Assembly (NCBI RefSeq): GCF_036321025.1
Contig: NZ_JAZAPB010000002.1
Span: 1,116,001 to 1,180,000, forward strand
Direction: 5' to 3'
DNA from: Alteraurantiacibacter hainanensis
GTDB taxonomy: Bacteria; Pseudomonadota; Alphaproteobacteria; Sphingomonadales; Sphingomonadaceae
Length of the DNA stretch: 64,000 nucleotides
The translations under genes and the position numbers were made by a program. The notes under the pieces are model-generated. The model was given only the letters and a program-made list of their open reading frames with translations, ran no database searches and was not told where the DNA came from. Below are positions 48,794-58,733 of the stretch, in pieces (position 1 is the stretch's first letter; each line of letters starts with the position of its first letter).

Positions 48794-48865
48794 CATATGA
48801 AGGACGACTTCCCTTTGTAATCAGGGAACTAGGTCCCGCCTGATGCGTCGTTCACCTGAGGAGCG

Positions 48866-49369
48866 ATGCGAGGGATGTTGCACGAACCAAGTCTTCTGGA
48901 CCCTGGAATGCATGACCCGGCCATGCTCGCCCAGGAGGTTATGGAGCGGGCCTACAACCTGGACATGAAGGTGGCCTGCGCGGAATGCTTCCTCGGCGGC
49001 TCGATTGCCGGCAAGCTCGCCTCGGTCGAACGCCGCCGCAGCCAGTTCGCGGGCGCCTTTATCCTGAATTGCGAGGAGGCGATCGCAAGGATCGTCGGCG
49101 ATGGACCGAAGAGCCCGCTCGATGCGTCCCAGCTGGCCCTGCCGATCGCCCGTCATGCCTTGCGCGAAACCGGCGCGGCGATTGCACTATGCGTGGTCGG
49201 GCCGACCGGCGCGCTGCGCTTTGGCTCCACGTTCCTTGCGGTCGCCAACGATTGCGGCAGGCACTGGGAAGACGCGATTACCAACGGCCTGCCGGAACGC
49301 GAGATCATCGCGTGCAGCCTGAAGTTTCTCGGCACCTGTCTCGAGCGGAGCGACAAGGCGCATTTCTGA
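48866..49369 (+). CDS. Divergent CinA/PncC-like protein lacking catalytic residues
   Basis: 167 aa. The central part ACAECFLGGSIAGKLASV aligns with AESCTGG-LLAALLTDI of the true PncC at 33065-33580, and VVGPTGALRFG with the ITGFAGPPG loop. The nucleophile Ser is Cys41, the Thr of the motif is Leu43, and the Tyr and Lys partners are Asn and Ile. It is therefore a changed or inactive relative. ATGs at 48866 and 48875 are both possible; GAGGAG is very close to the first. It precedes smpB by 61 bases. Confidence 0.75.
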   Translation: MRGMLHEPSLLDPGMHDPAMLAQEVMERAYNLDMKVACAECFLGGSIAGKLASVERRRSQFAGAFILNCEEAIARIVGDGPKSPLDASQLALPIARHALRETGAAIALCVVGPTGALRFGSTFLAVANDCGRHWEDAITNGLPEREIIACSLKFLGTCLERSDKAHF

Positions 49370-49430
49370 AGCGCGTGCGCGCTGTGGCCCTTTGCAATCC
49401 CGGTCATCACGGCCTACATGCCGCCACCTT

Positions 49431-49913
49431 ATGGCTCGCCCCAAACCCGCCACGTTCGACAAGCAGAAGGTCGTCGCCGAGAATCGCAAGGCGCGGTTCA
49501 ACTATCATATCGAGGAAACCTTCGAGGCGGGCCTCGCGCTCCAGGGTACCGAGGTGAAGGCGCTGCGCGGCGGGGAGGGCTCCATCGCGGAAAGCTATGC
49601 CGAGGTGAAGGACGGGCAGGTCTGGCTGATCAATGCCAACATTCCCGAATTCAGCCACGGCAACCGCAACAATCACGAGCCCAAGCGCCCGCGCAAGCTG
49701 CTGCTCCACCAGCGTGAGATCAACCGCCTGTTCGGTGCCGTGGAGCGCAAGGGCATGACGCTGGTGCCGCTTTCGGTCTACTTCAACGGCCGGGGTCGGG
49801 CCAAAGTGGAACTGGCGCTGGCCAAGGGCAAGCAGGCGCACGACAAGCGCCAGACGATCAAGGATCGCGACTGGAAACGCGACAAGGCCAGGCTGCTGCG
49901 GGAGCGATCCTGA
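49431..49913 (+). CDS. smpB: SsrA-binding protein
   Basis: 160 aa. SmpB binds tmRNA and helps rescue stalled ribosomes. The OB-fold blocks are VAENRKARFNYHIEETFEAG, GTEVKALRGGEGSIAESYAE, RPRKLLLHQREI and the basic tail GKQAHDKRQTIKDRDWKRD. The start was set at ATG 49431 since the upstream extension is not conserved. No tmRNA gene was found nearby. Confidence 0.97.
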   Translation: MARPKPATFDKQKVVAENRKARFNYHIEETFEAGLALQGTEVKALRGGEGSIAESYAEVKDGQVWLINANIPEFSHGNRNNHEPKRPRKLLLHQREINRLFGAVERKGMTLVPLSVYFNGRGRAKVELALAKGKQAHDKRQTIKDRDWKRDKARLLRERS

Positions 49914-50046
49914 CACGCGCGGCGTGCCCGCTCGATCGCACGGACCGGGCCATCCAGAATATTTCATTTTGCCGTTAAGCGATGGTTGTCTTCGCTTCGG
50001 CTAAAACCATCTATGAAAGGCGACGCAAAGGAGTATTCCGCATTCC

Positions 50047-50613
50047 ATGATGGAGAAAGCGAAACGGTGGCTCGCGGCACAGATGCCGAGAATGCCGAAG
50101 CGCGACGAGATGGCGCAGAATCGCTGGCTCGCGCCGGTCGCCGGTACCATCATGCGATCCGAACTCTGGCGATTCAACCGCCGCAGCGTGCCGCGGGGCA
50201 TTGCACTGGGCGTGTTCGCCGCCTTCATCATTCCGCTGGGGCAGACCTTCATTGCCGTGCTGCTGGCCCTGCCGATGCGGGCCAACCTTCCGCTGGCAGC
50301 CGTCACCACGCTGATCACCAACCCCTTCACAGTCGCCTTCTGGGCCGTGGCAGCGCACCGGCTTGGCCAGTTCGTGCTCAAGATAGACGCGGCCACCACG
50401 GGTGCCGCCACCGAGCACGTGCAGAGCACCTGGTTCCAGGAATTTGCCCAGTGGGCCGAGATTGCCGGGGTCGCCGCCTTCGGGTTCGTGGTGCTTGCGG
50501 TGGTCGGCGCTGCCGTCGGCTACCTCGTCGCCAGTTTCTTCTGGCGATTCGTGGTCGCGCGCAGGTGGCTGCGCCGTCCGGCCAAGATCAAGACGCCGCA
50601 GCCGGCAGAGTGA
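50047..50613 (+). CDS. DUF2062 membrane protein
   Basis: 188 aa. A basic N-terminus (KRWLAAQMPRMPKRDEMAQN) precedes SVPRGIALGVFAAFIIPLGQ, AVTTLITNPFTVAFWAVAAH and a last membrane segment (IAGVAAFGFVVLAVVGAAVG), three to four helices in all. This matches DUF2062, whose function is unknown. The order smpB, DUF2062, cckA is seen in sphingomonads, as far as I recall. A basic C-terminal tail follows. Confidence 0.86.
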   Translation: MMEKAKRWLAAQMPRMPKRDEMAQNRWLAPVAGTIMRSELWRFNRRSVPRGIALGVFAAFIIPLGQTFIAVLLALPMRANLPLAAVTTLITNPFTVAFWAVAAHRLGQFVLKIDAATTGAATEHVQSTWFQEFAQWAEIAGVAAFGFVVLAVVGAAVGYLVASFFWRFVVARRWLRRPAKIKTPQPAE

Positions 50614-50680
50614 AATGTTTCGGGCATTTGCCCGATTTGCCATCTAGGGCGCGTGTTCGCCCGATGCTAAAGCCCCGCCG

Positions 50681-53146
50681 ATGAAGATCGTAAGAGCGCA
50701 GGAATCCCCTCGACTGATCGATGGAATTGCCGTGGCAGCCGCCGTGCTCGCCAGCATAGCGCTTGTGCAATTTGCCACCGATAGTTCCACCGCCACGCTC
50801 GCCTATGCCGGCGGGCTGGTGGTGCTGGGCCTGATCGCCTTTGCCGCAGGGCGCACGCGCGCCGGCTCGGAAAACCGGGTGGAGCCCGAACTGCCCGACT
50901 GGTCCGTAACCGTGGCGGCGATCGAGCGGGCCGATCAGGCCGTGGCCATCACCGACCGCGCCAACCGGCTCGTCTGCGCCAACGCGACCTTCGAACTGTG
51001 GTTCGGATCCAGCAATGCGCCGCCCCGCCTGCCGGTGGATGGCGCCAGCGCCGAAAAGCTTACGCGCCTGGCCCGTGCCGCCTGGCGCGACGGGCAGGGC
51101 GGCGAAGCGGTGACCATCGCCGACGAGGACAAGGCCTGGCAGGCCGACGCCGTGCGCGCAGGCGGCAGCGACGACTTTCTCGTCTGGCGGTTCACGCCCG
51201 TCGCGCGCAGCAATCCGCTGGCCGGGATCGGCAGCTACATCACCGGCGTGTTCGGCCGCGTGCTGGGCGCGGCGGGAATTGCGGTCGCGCTCGTATCTCC
51301 CGACGGCATGGTTCGCGCTGCCAATCCCGCCCTGGCACGGCGCGCGCTCGGGGACGAGAACGCCAGCATGTCGGGCCAGGAATTCGTCCGCCTGCTGCGG
51401 TCCGATGATCGCGAGCGGATCTTCTTCGCCCGCGAGGGCCAGAAGGGATCGCCGCAGACGCTGGTGCAGGTGCCGCTGGTCGACCCCGACCTCGCCGCCA
51501 CGGAGCTGGTGCCCGGCAAGGCGGCGGCGGAAGCGCCGTCGATCATGCTGCTGCTCGACAGTGGTATCGGCCTTGGCGGCTGGGGCGGTGAGAGCAAGGG
51601 TCAGGCCGCGCAGCTGGAAAGCCTGCTGGAGCAGCTACCGCTGGGCCTCGCCACGACCAACCGCGACGGCAAGTTCCTGTTCGCCAACCCCGCCTTTCGC
51701 CGGGCCGCCGGCATTGGCGCGGACCTGCCGCCCTATCCGTCCGACCTGGTTGTGCCGCGCGACAAGACGGCCATGTCCGATGCCGTTCGTCGCCACGGCC
51801 AGGGGCCGGCCTCCAGCGGCGATATCGCCGTGCGGCTGCGCGGAGAGCCGGACGAACCCGTCAGCCTGGGCCTCGCCGGTGTGCGCGGGCTGGGGGAAGC
51901 GGCCGTGCTTCTCAGCCTGGCCGACACGACGGAGGAAGCGCGGCTGAAGCGACAGGTCGCGCAGGCCACCAAGATGCAGGCCGTGGGCCAGCTGGCGGGC
52001 GGCGTGGCGCACGACTTCAACAACGTGCTGACCGCCATCATCGGCTATTGCGACCTCATGCTGCTGCGGCACACGCCGGGCGACAGCGACTACGACGACA
52101 TCCAGCAGATCAAGGCCAATTCGAACCGGGCCGCCAGCCTCACGCGCCAGTTGCTGGCCTTCAGCCGCCAGCAGACCCTTCAGCCCGAAGTGCTGCAGTT
52201 GCCCGACGTGCTGAGCGAGGTCAGCCAGCTGCTGAAGCGGCTGCTGGGCGCCAAGATCACCCTGAAGGTGCGGCACGACCGCAACCTCGGCCCCGTCCGC
52301 GCCGACCCGCGGCAGCTGGAACAGGTCATCATCAACCTCGCCGTCAACGCGCGCGACGCGATCCAGTCGCACGGCGGCGGGGAGGGCGCCTCGGGCACGC
52401 TGACTTTCGCCACCCGCCGGGTGGAGGCCAAGGATATCCGCCGCATGGGCAGCGAGATCATCCCCGCGGGCGCCTATACCGTGCTGCTGGCAGAGGACAC
52501 CGGCGGCGGCATTCCGGCCAGCGTGCTGGGCAAGATCTTCGAACCGTTCTTCACCACCAAGGAACAGGGCAAGGGCACCGGCCTCGGCCTCTCCACCGTC
52601 TACGGCATCATCAAGCAGTCGGGCGGCTTCATCTTCGCGGGCAACGCCAAGGCGCCGGACGGCAGCGTGAAGGGCGCGCGCTTCACCATCTACCTGCCGG
52701 TGCACGAGGTGAGCGAAGGGGAACTGGCCCGCGCCGAGGTTGAGGAGAAGGGCCGCGAATGGTCGGGCGGCGGCTGCATCCTGCTGGTGGAGGACGAGGA
52801 CATGGTCCGCGCCGTGGCCGAACGCGCGCTCGCGCGGCAGGGCTACACCATCGTCACCGCCAGCGACGGGGACGAGGGGCTGGAGATCGTGAAGAGCGGA
52901 AAGCACGAGTTCGACCTCGTGGTGTCCGACGTGGTGATGCCCAGCATGGACGGACCGGCCATGGCCCGCGAGATCCGCAAGATCCACGCCGACCTGCCGG
53001 TGCTTTTCATGTCCGGCTATGCCGAAAGCCAGCTACGCAGCGAGATCGATATCGAGGCGATGCATTTCATTCCCAAGCCGTTCAGCGTGAGGCAAATTGC
53101 TGACAAGGTTGGCGAAGTGCTGGCGAATCCACGCAAGGGCATTTAA
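50681..53146 (+). CDS. cckA: Hybrid histidine kinase CckA
   Basis: 821 aa. Two N-terminal membrane segments (about 15-32 and 38-55) precede PAS-like sensor regions (AVAITDRANRLVCANATF; GLATTNRDGKFLFANPAF). The kinase domain has H444 in GGVAHDFNNVLTAIIGYCD, the N-box INLAVNARDAI and GTGLGLSTVYGI. The receiver domain has D750 in VVSDVVMPSMDG and FIPKPFS. CckA phosphorylates ChpT and so controls CtrA, motility and cell cycle in alphaproteobacteria. ChpT and CtrA are not in the window. Confidence 0.96.
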   Translation: MKIVRAQESPRLIDGIAVAAAVLASIALVQFATDSSTATLAYAGGLVVLGLIAFAAGRTRAGSENRVEPELPDWSVTVAAIERADQAVAITDRANRLVCANATFELWFGSSNAPPRLPVDGASAEKLTRLARAAWRDGQGGEAVTIADEDKAWQADAVRAGGSDDFLVWRFTPVARSNPLAGIGSYITGVFGRVLGAAGIAVALVSPDGMVRAANPALARRALGDENASMSGQEFVRLLRSDDRERIFFAREGQKGSPQTLVQVPLVDPDLAATELVPGKAAAEAPSIMLLLDSGIGLGGWGGESKGQAAQLESLLEQLPLGLATTNRDGKFLFANPAFRRAAGIGADLPPYPSDLVVPRDKTAMSDAVRRHGQGPASSGDIAVRLRGEPDEPVSLGLAGVRGLGEAAVLLSLADTTEEARLKRQVAQATKMQAVGQLAGGVAHDFNNVLTAIIGYCDLMLLRHTPGDSDYDDIQQIKANSNRAASLTRQLLAFSRQQTLQPEVLQLPDVLSEVSQLLKRLLGAKITLKVRHDRNLGPVRADPRQLEQVIINLAVNARDAIQSHGGGEGASGTLTFATRRVEAKDIRRMGSEIIPAGAYTVLLAEDTGGGIPASVLGKIFEPFFTTKEQGKGTGLGLSTVYGIIKQSGGFIFAGNAKAPDGSVKGARFTIYLPVHEVSEGELARAEVEEKGREWSGGGCILLVEDEDMVRAVAERALARQGYTIVTASDGDEGLEIVKSGKHEFDLVVSDVVMPSMDGPAMAREIRKIHADLPVLFMSGYAESQLRSEIDIEAMHFIPKPFSVRQIADKVGEVLANPRKGI

Positions 53147-53248
53147 CCTGCCAGACAGGTTGGGGGACATTCATCACCGATACAGGTCGTGATACTTTAT
53201 AACATTGGAACACCCGGTTCACCGCCGTTGGGGGGAGGGAAGCCTATC

Positions 53249-54748
53249 ATGACTATTGCAAGAATTGCCGCGACGCTGCTGGCCACGGGAGCGCTGGCGC
53301 TGCCCGCCATGGCGCAGCAGACCGGCTTGCCGGATGCGGAAACCGCGCAGGGCGACGTTGCCGTCACGATCTATCAGAACGGCCAGTCCCTTGTGCAGGA
53401 CGTGCGGCGGCTGGATATCCGGCGCGGCACCAGCCGTATCGAATTTCCCGACGTATCCGCGCAGATCCGCCCCGCCACGCTCAGCTTCAACGCGCCCGAT
53501 ACCGCCATCGTCGAACAGAACTTCGATTTCGACCTGCTCACGCCGTCGAAGCTGATGGAAAAGGCCATCGGCCGCACCGTCACCCTGATCCGCACCAACC
53601 CCGCCACCGGCACCGAGACGCGCGAGCGGGCCGAGGTGCTCTCGACCGCCGGCGGCGTCGTCGTGCGCATCGGCGACCGGATCGAGGTGCTGCGCGATGA
53701 CGGCCTGCCGGTGCGCGTGGTATTCGACGAGGTGCCGCCCAACCTGCGCGCCCGGCCGACGCTGTCGGTCATGCTCGAATCCAGTCGCAGCGGCACGCGC
53801 GATGCCTCGATCCGCTATCTCACCCCCGGTCTTGGCTGGACCGCCGACTACGTCGCCCTGTTCGACGAGGCGCAAGGCACCGTGGACATGCAGGGCTGGG
53901 TGACGCTGACCAACAACACCGGCACCACGTTCCACCAGGCCGATACGCTGCTGGTGGCGGGCAACCCCAACATGGGCGGCTACAACGGCAGCTACACCGC
54001 GCCCCGCCGCGACCTCGTGCAGCCGGGCACGGAAACGGCCGATAGAGAGCGGCTGGGCGATTTCTACCTCTACCCCATCGAGGGGCGCACCACGATCGCT
54101 AACGCGCAGACGAAGCAGGTGAGTTTCCTCGACGTGCAGGCGGTGCCGGCGCGTCGGATCTATTCCGCCGAGGTCAGCTGGCTGACCAACCAGGAGGACC
54201 CGAGCCCCGTCGCCACGGCCATCAGCTTCAATTCCAGCCGCGATGGCGGACTGGGCGATGCGCTGCCCGCGGGCACGGTGCGCTTCTACCAGCGCGACGC
54301 GCAGGGCAATCCGCAATTCATCGGCGAGAACGGCATCGGCCATACGCCCATGGGCAGCACCCTGTCGCTGCGGACGGGCGATGCCTTCGACATCTTCACC
54401 CAAGCCGAACTGATCAGCCGCGAGCGGATCACCGCGGGGGAATACGAGAACAGCGCGCGCTACCGCGTCTATGAGGATGGCGAACTGGCACGCACCATCG
54501 AGGTTGATCGCGCGGTGACCTATTACCGCACGACCATGCGCTACACCCTCACTAACGCAAAGCCGGAGCCGGTAGTGGTGGAACTCACCCAGCGCGGTCT
54601 CAACCGGGGCTGGAACGCGCTCGATTACCGCATCGTGGACGAGACCATTCCCGGCGAGCAGGAAACCTACGACCGCCGGCTCTACCGCGTGACGGTGCCC
54701 GCCAACGGAGAGCGGGTGGTGACCGTAACCTATGAGACGCGGTTCTGA
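53249..54748 (+). CDS. DUF4139 domain protein, paralogue 1
   Basis: 499 aa. A signal peptide (ALALPAMAQ) starts the protein after GGGGGAGGGA. The body has SLVQDVRRLDIRRG, IEFPDVSAQIRP, LTRTNP-like LIRTNPATGT, YLTPGLGWTADYVALFDEA and, at the end, VTVPANGERVVTVTYETRF. This is the DUF4139/DUF4140-like exported beta-rich family of unknown role, sometimes linked to envelope or mucoidy phenotypes. A homologous gene follows 11 bases later. Confidence 0.85.
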   Translation: MTIARIAATLLATGALALPAMAQQTGLPDAETAQGDVAVTIYQNGQSLVQDVRRLDIRRGTSRIEFPDVSAQIRPATLSFNAPDTAIVEQNFDFDLLTPSKLMEKAIGRTVTLIRTNPATGTETRERAEVLSTAGGVVVRIGDRIEVLRDDGLPVRVVFDEVPPNLRARPTLSVMLESSRSGTRDASIRYLTPGLGWTADYVALFDEAQGTVDMQGWVTLTNNTGTTFHQADTLLVAGNPNMGGYNGSYTAPRRDLVQPGTETADRERLGDFYLYPIEGRTTIANAQTKQVSFLDVQAVPARRIYSAEVSWLTNQEDPSPVATAISFNSSRDGGLGDALPAGTVRFYQRDAQGNPQFIGENGIGHTPMGSTLSLRTGDAFDIFTQAELISRERITAGEYENSARYRVYEDGELARTIEVDRAVTYYRTTMRYTLTNAKPEPVVVELTQRGLNRGWNALDYRIVDETIPGEQETYDRRLYRVTVPANGERVVTVTYETRF

Positions 54749-54759
54749 GGGGAAGGGCG

Positions 54760-56424
54760 GTGGCCGTTCCCTTCCGTCGTCATCGCGAACGGAGCGAGGC
54801 GCGTCGTCTCTGCCTCCTGGCGATGACGTTGCTGGGCGGTCTGCTCGGTTCGTCGCTGCCCGCTGCCGCGCAGGACCGCGCCGTGGTGGAGGCATCGGAG
54901 CCAGAGAGCCTCGCCGTCACCGTCTACCGCGATCCCAATCGTCGCTTCGGCGGGGCGATGAACGCCAACTGGCCACGCGGCTTCGCGATGATCTCGGAAA
55001 CCCGCACCGTCACCCTGCCGCCGGGAGAATCCCGCATACGGTTCGAGGGCGTGGCCGAAGGCATGGTGGCCGTTTCGGCCATTGTCACCGGCCTGCCCGG
55101 CGGAACGATCGAGAAAAACCGCAACGCCGACCTGCTCGGCCCGGCGGCGCTGGTGGACGGCACGCTGGGCAACCGCGTCACCATCACCCGGACCAATCCC
55201 GCGACGGGAGATGCGGAGAGCGAGCAGGCCGTCGTGCGCACACGTGCCGATGGCGGCCTGGTACTGCAGACGCAGGACGGATACGAGGCGGTGCGATGTT
55301 CCGGCCTGCCGGAAAGGCTGACCTTCGACGAAGTACCCGACGGACTGTCCGCCAGGCCGATCTTCTCCATCGATACCCGCGACGAAAGCGGCGGCACGTA
55401 CACCGTCACCCTGTCCTATCTCGCCTGGGGCTTCGACTGGGAAGCCAGCTATGTCGCCACCATGCACGAAGGGCGCGACAGCGACGACGTTCGCTTCGAT
55501 CTCACCAGCTGGCTGACGATCCTGAACGATAACGGCCAGAGCTTTGCCGATGCCGAACTGATGGCCGTTGCGGGCACGCTCAACATCGTCAGCGACCTGG
55601 AACAGCTGGCCTCGCCTCCGCGAGCCAGGCCGTTGCGGATCACCTGCTACCCCATCGGCAGCACGGCCGCCGGGTCGCCGATACCCGTCTATGACGATTA
55701 CGAAATGGACATGATGGCCGATCAGGCGATCGTGGTGACCGGATCGAGGGTAGCCCGCGAATCGATGGCCATGGCACCTCCGCCTCCCCCGCCGCCGCCT
55801 CCGGCCCCTGTCGTTGCTGGGGAAGAGGATCTGGGCGACCTCAAGCTCTACCGCGTGCCCGTGCCGGTGGACGTGAACGCGCAGGGGCTGAAGCAGGTGG
55901 CCTTCCTGCGCGAGGAGGGTGTCGAAGGCGAGCTCGTCTACGAAGGTTCCTGCCTGCCGCACATGTGGGGGGACACCCGGACGGTGCCCGCTGGCATGGT
56001 GCTGGAAACGGTGAACGATGCCGATCACGGACTGGGAGTCGCCCTGCCGACCGGCTCGGTGACCGTGTTCGAAAGAGGGCCGGGCGGCGAGCTGCTGGTG
56101 GCCGAGGAATCGCTGCGCGATTACGCATCGGGACAGGACGTCGAACTCCAGATCGGCTCCAGCGCACAGGTCTTCGTCGGCTGCAACGCGCCTGGCGGAC
56201 AGGATCCGCGCGAAAGAGGCAAGGCCTGGACCCGGATGCAGGCGGAGCTTTCCAACGCCAATCCATTCCCCGTCTCCGTCCGCCTGGAACTCGGCGCGCC
56301 GTCGCAATGGCGCTTTCGCGGCGTGCGCGAACAGGTGCGCGACGGGCAGAGGTTCGTGATGGTGGTCGTGCCCCCAAATGGCGTGCGGCGGCTGGAATGG
56401 GACGTCGCGCCGGTCATTTCCTGA
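54760..56424 (+). CDS. DUF4139 domain protein, paralogue 2, with TonB-box-like insert
   Basis: 554 aa. It shares with paralogue 1 the blocks ITRTNPATGD, RLTFDEVPDGLSARP and LSYLAWGFDWEASYVATMHE, and ends VPPNGVRRLEWDVAPV. It differs in an insert at about 315-352: IVVTGSR (324-330), like the start of sphingomonad TonB receptors, and nine prolines (340-348). The N-terminus RRHRERSEARRLCLL is encoded by a palindromic repeat and supplies the basic end of the signal peptide, which ends AAAQ. The GTG at 54760 has AGGGGAAG upstream; ATG 54823 is the alternative. Confidence 0.8.
   Translation: MAVPFRRHRERSEARRLCLLAMTLLGGLLGSSLPAAAQDRAVVEASEPESLAVTVYRDPNRRFGGAMNANWPRGFAMISETRTVTLPPGESRIRFEGVAEGMVAVSAIVTGLPGGTIEKNRNADLLGPAALVDGTLGNRVTITRTNPATGDAESEQAVVRTRADGGLVLQTQDGYEAVRCSGLPERLTFDEVPDGLSARPIFSIDTRDESGGTYTVTLSYLAWGFDWEASYVATMHEGRDSDDVRFDLTSWLTILNDNGQSFADAELMAVAGTLNIVSDLEQLASPPRARPLRITCYPIGSTAAGSPIPVYDDYEMDMMADQAIVVTGSRVARESMAMAPPPPPPPPPAPVVAGEEDLGDLKLYRVPVPVDVNAQGLKQVAFLREEGVEGELVYEGSCLPHMWGDTRTVPAGMVLETVNDADHGLGVALPTGSVTVFERGPGGELLVAEESLRDYASGQDVELQIGSSAQVFVGCNAPGGQDPRERGKAWTRMQAELSNANPFPVSVRLELGAPSQWRFRGVREQVRDGQRFVMVVVPPNGVRRLEWDVAPVIS
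54778..54828. repeat. Palindromic dispersed-type repeat at a gene start
   Basis: CGTCATCGC (54778-54786) and GCGATGACG (54820-54828) are perfect inverted ends of a 51-base element with AACGGAGCGAGGCG inside. Its ends and inner AGCGAGGC resemble the small GTCAT-cGCGA...-type repeats found in many alphaproteobacteria. It lies in the signal-peptide coding part of a DUF4139 gene. Only one copy is seen in the window. Confidence 0.6.
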
Positions 56425-56488
56425 GTATCGGGAGGCCGCCGCAAGCGCCCGAATTCGCAGGCGCGGAGACATTTCCAACAAAAATTTC

Positions 56489-56503
56489 GTTCCACTCTTG
56501 TTC
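56489..56503 (+). promoter_or_regulatory. LexA (SOS) box upstream of recA
   Basis: GTTC (56489-56492), seven bases, GTTC (56500-56503) matches the alphaproteobacterial LexA operator exactly. It lies 76 bases before the recA ATG. A GTTC-TTGCG-GAAC palindrome overlaps its right half. Confidence 0.92.
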
Positions 56504-56579
56504 TTGCGGAACAAAGTGCGTACACCTGCTGCTGTTGAAGAGTTGAACACGACCCTAGAAAGCTGACGGAGGCCATGTC

Positions 56580-57647
<1,068 letters not shown>

Positions 57648-57679
57648 TCCCTCAAGAAGGCCGCGGAGCAATTTCTCTG

Positions 57680-57707
57680 CAGGACCGTGTTCCAGGTGTT
57701 CCACATT
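57680..57707 (+). repeat. Dispersed repeat, copy 2 (downstream of recA)
   Basis: Twenty-eight bases beginning CAGGAC with GTGTTCCA twice at a nine-base step and ending CATT, 26 of 28 bases identical to 17341-17368. This copy is non-coding, 32 bases after the recA stop. Confidence 0.75.
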
Positions 57708-57855
57708 AGCAGGAACGCCATCGGTCCCCAAAGCCTTGCGAAACCGGAGCCGGCGCCAGATGGCCCTCAGCCATCACCGCCGGCTTCTTCGCGTCCGGCA
57801 GCTTGTCTCGCGCCTTCCTGCTGGATAGTGATGCTGCATCAGGGGAAGGGTCACG

Positions 57856-58683
57856 ATGGTCGACAAGAGCGAATGGCAGGGCAGCAGCGGCGAAACATGG
57901 GCCGCGCAGTGGCAGCGCACGGATCGAAGCTTCACGCACCTGACCGAGCGCCTCCTTCAGCGAACGCGCGAATTCGACTTCTCCCGCGTGCTCGACATCG
58001 GCTGCGGCGCAGGCGAACTCTCGCTCGCCATCGGTCGCGGTCGCCCGCAGGTGGCGGTCATCGGCGTCGATGTTTCGCCGCCCCTCATCGCTGCGGCGCG
58101 CGAGCGCAACGCCAACCTTGGCAACGTGGAGTTCGAACTGGCCGATGCCGCCGAGTGGCAGTGCCGGGAACATAGGGCACCCGACATGCTCGTCTCGCGC
58201 CATGGCGTGATGTTCTTCGCCGATCCCCCTGCCGCCTTCGCCAATCTCGCAAGCCAAGCGAGCTCCGGTGCATCGCTATTGTTCTCCTGCTTCCGGGAGG
58301 TTTCGGAGAATCCCTTCTTTACCGAGGTCATGCGCCTCCTGCCCGCGGCCCCGCAGCCCGCGGAGCCGGGTGCCCCCGGCCCATTCGCGCTCGCTGACCC
58401 GGAACACGTCCGAACGATCCTGCGCGCGGGCGGATGGACCGACATCGGGTTCGAAAAGTACGACTTTCCCATGATCGCGGGGGCGGGAGAGGATCCGGTG
58501 GAAGACGCCGTCACCTACTTCTCCCTGATCGGCCCTGCCGCGCGTGCAGCCTCGGAGATGGACCCCGACGCGCGGACAAGATTTTTCGCCCGGGTTCGCT
58601 CGCTTTGTGAACGCAACTGCCGGGACGGGATCGTGTCGATGCCCGCTGCCGCCTGGATCGTTTCGGCAAAGAGGCGCGATTAG
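57856..58683 (+). CDS. Class I SAM-dependent methyltransferase
   Basis: 275 aa. Motif I is RVLDIGCGAGELSLAIG (about 44-60), then VIGVDVSPPLIAAAR and MLVSRHGVMFFADP, a UbiE/arsenite-methyltransferase-like core; C-terminal helices include PVEDAVTYFSLIGPA. The substrate is unknown. It lies between recA and alaS, 208 bases after recA and 50 before alaS. A start at 57856 with AGGGG upstream is supported. Confidence 0.88.
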   Translation: MVDKSEWQGSSGETWAAQWQRTDRSFTHLTERLLQRTREFDFSRVLDIGCGAGELSLAIGRGRPQVAVIGVDVSPPLIAAARERNANLGNVEFELADAAEWQCREHRAPDMLVSRHGVMFFADPPAAFANLASQASSGASLLFSCFREVSENPFFTEVMRLLPAAPQPAEPGAPGPFALADPEHVRTILRAGGWTDIGFEKYDFPMIAGAGEDPVEDAVTYFSLIGPAARAASEMDPDARTRFFARVRSLCERNCRDGIVSMPAAAWIVSAKRRD

Positions 58684-58733
58684 TCGCCTTTCGCGGCTTG
58701 CCGGGGCGCTGTTCTCACCCTAATTCGCCAAGC

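Noticed and set aside
57687..58175. Plus-strand frame beginning in the repeat after recA
   Set aside because: It overlaps the methyltransferase in another frame and has no family features.
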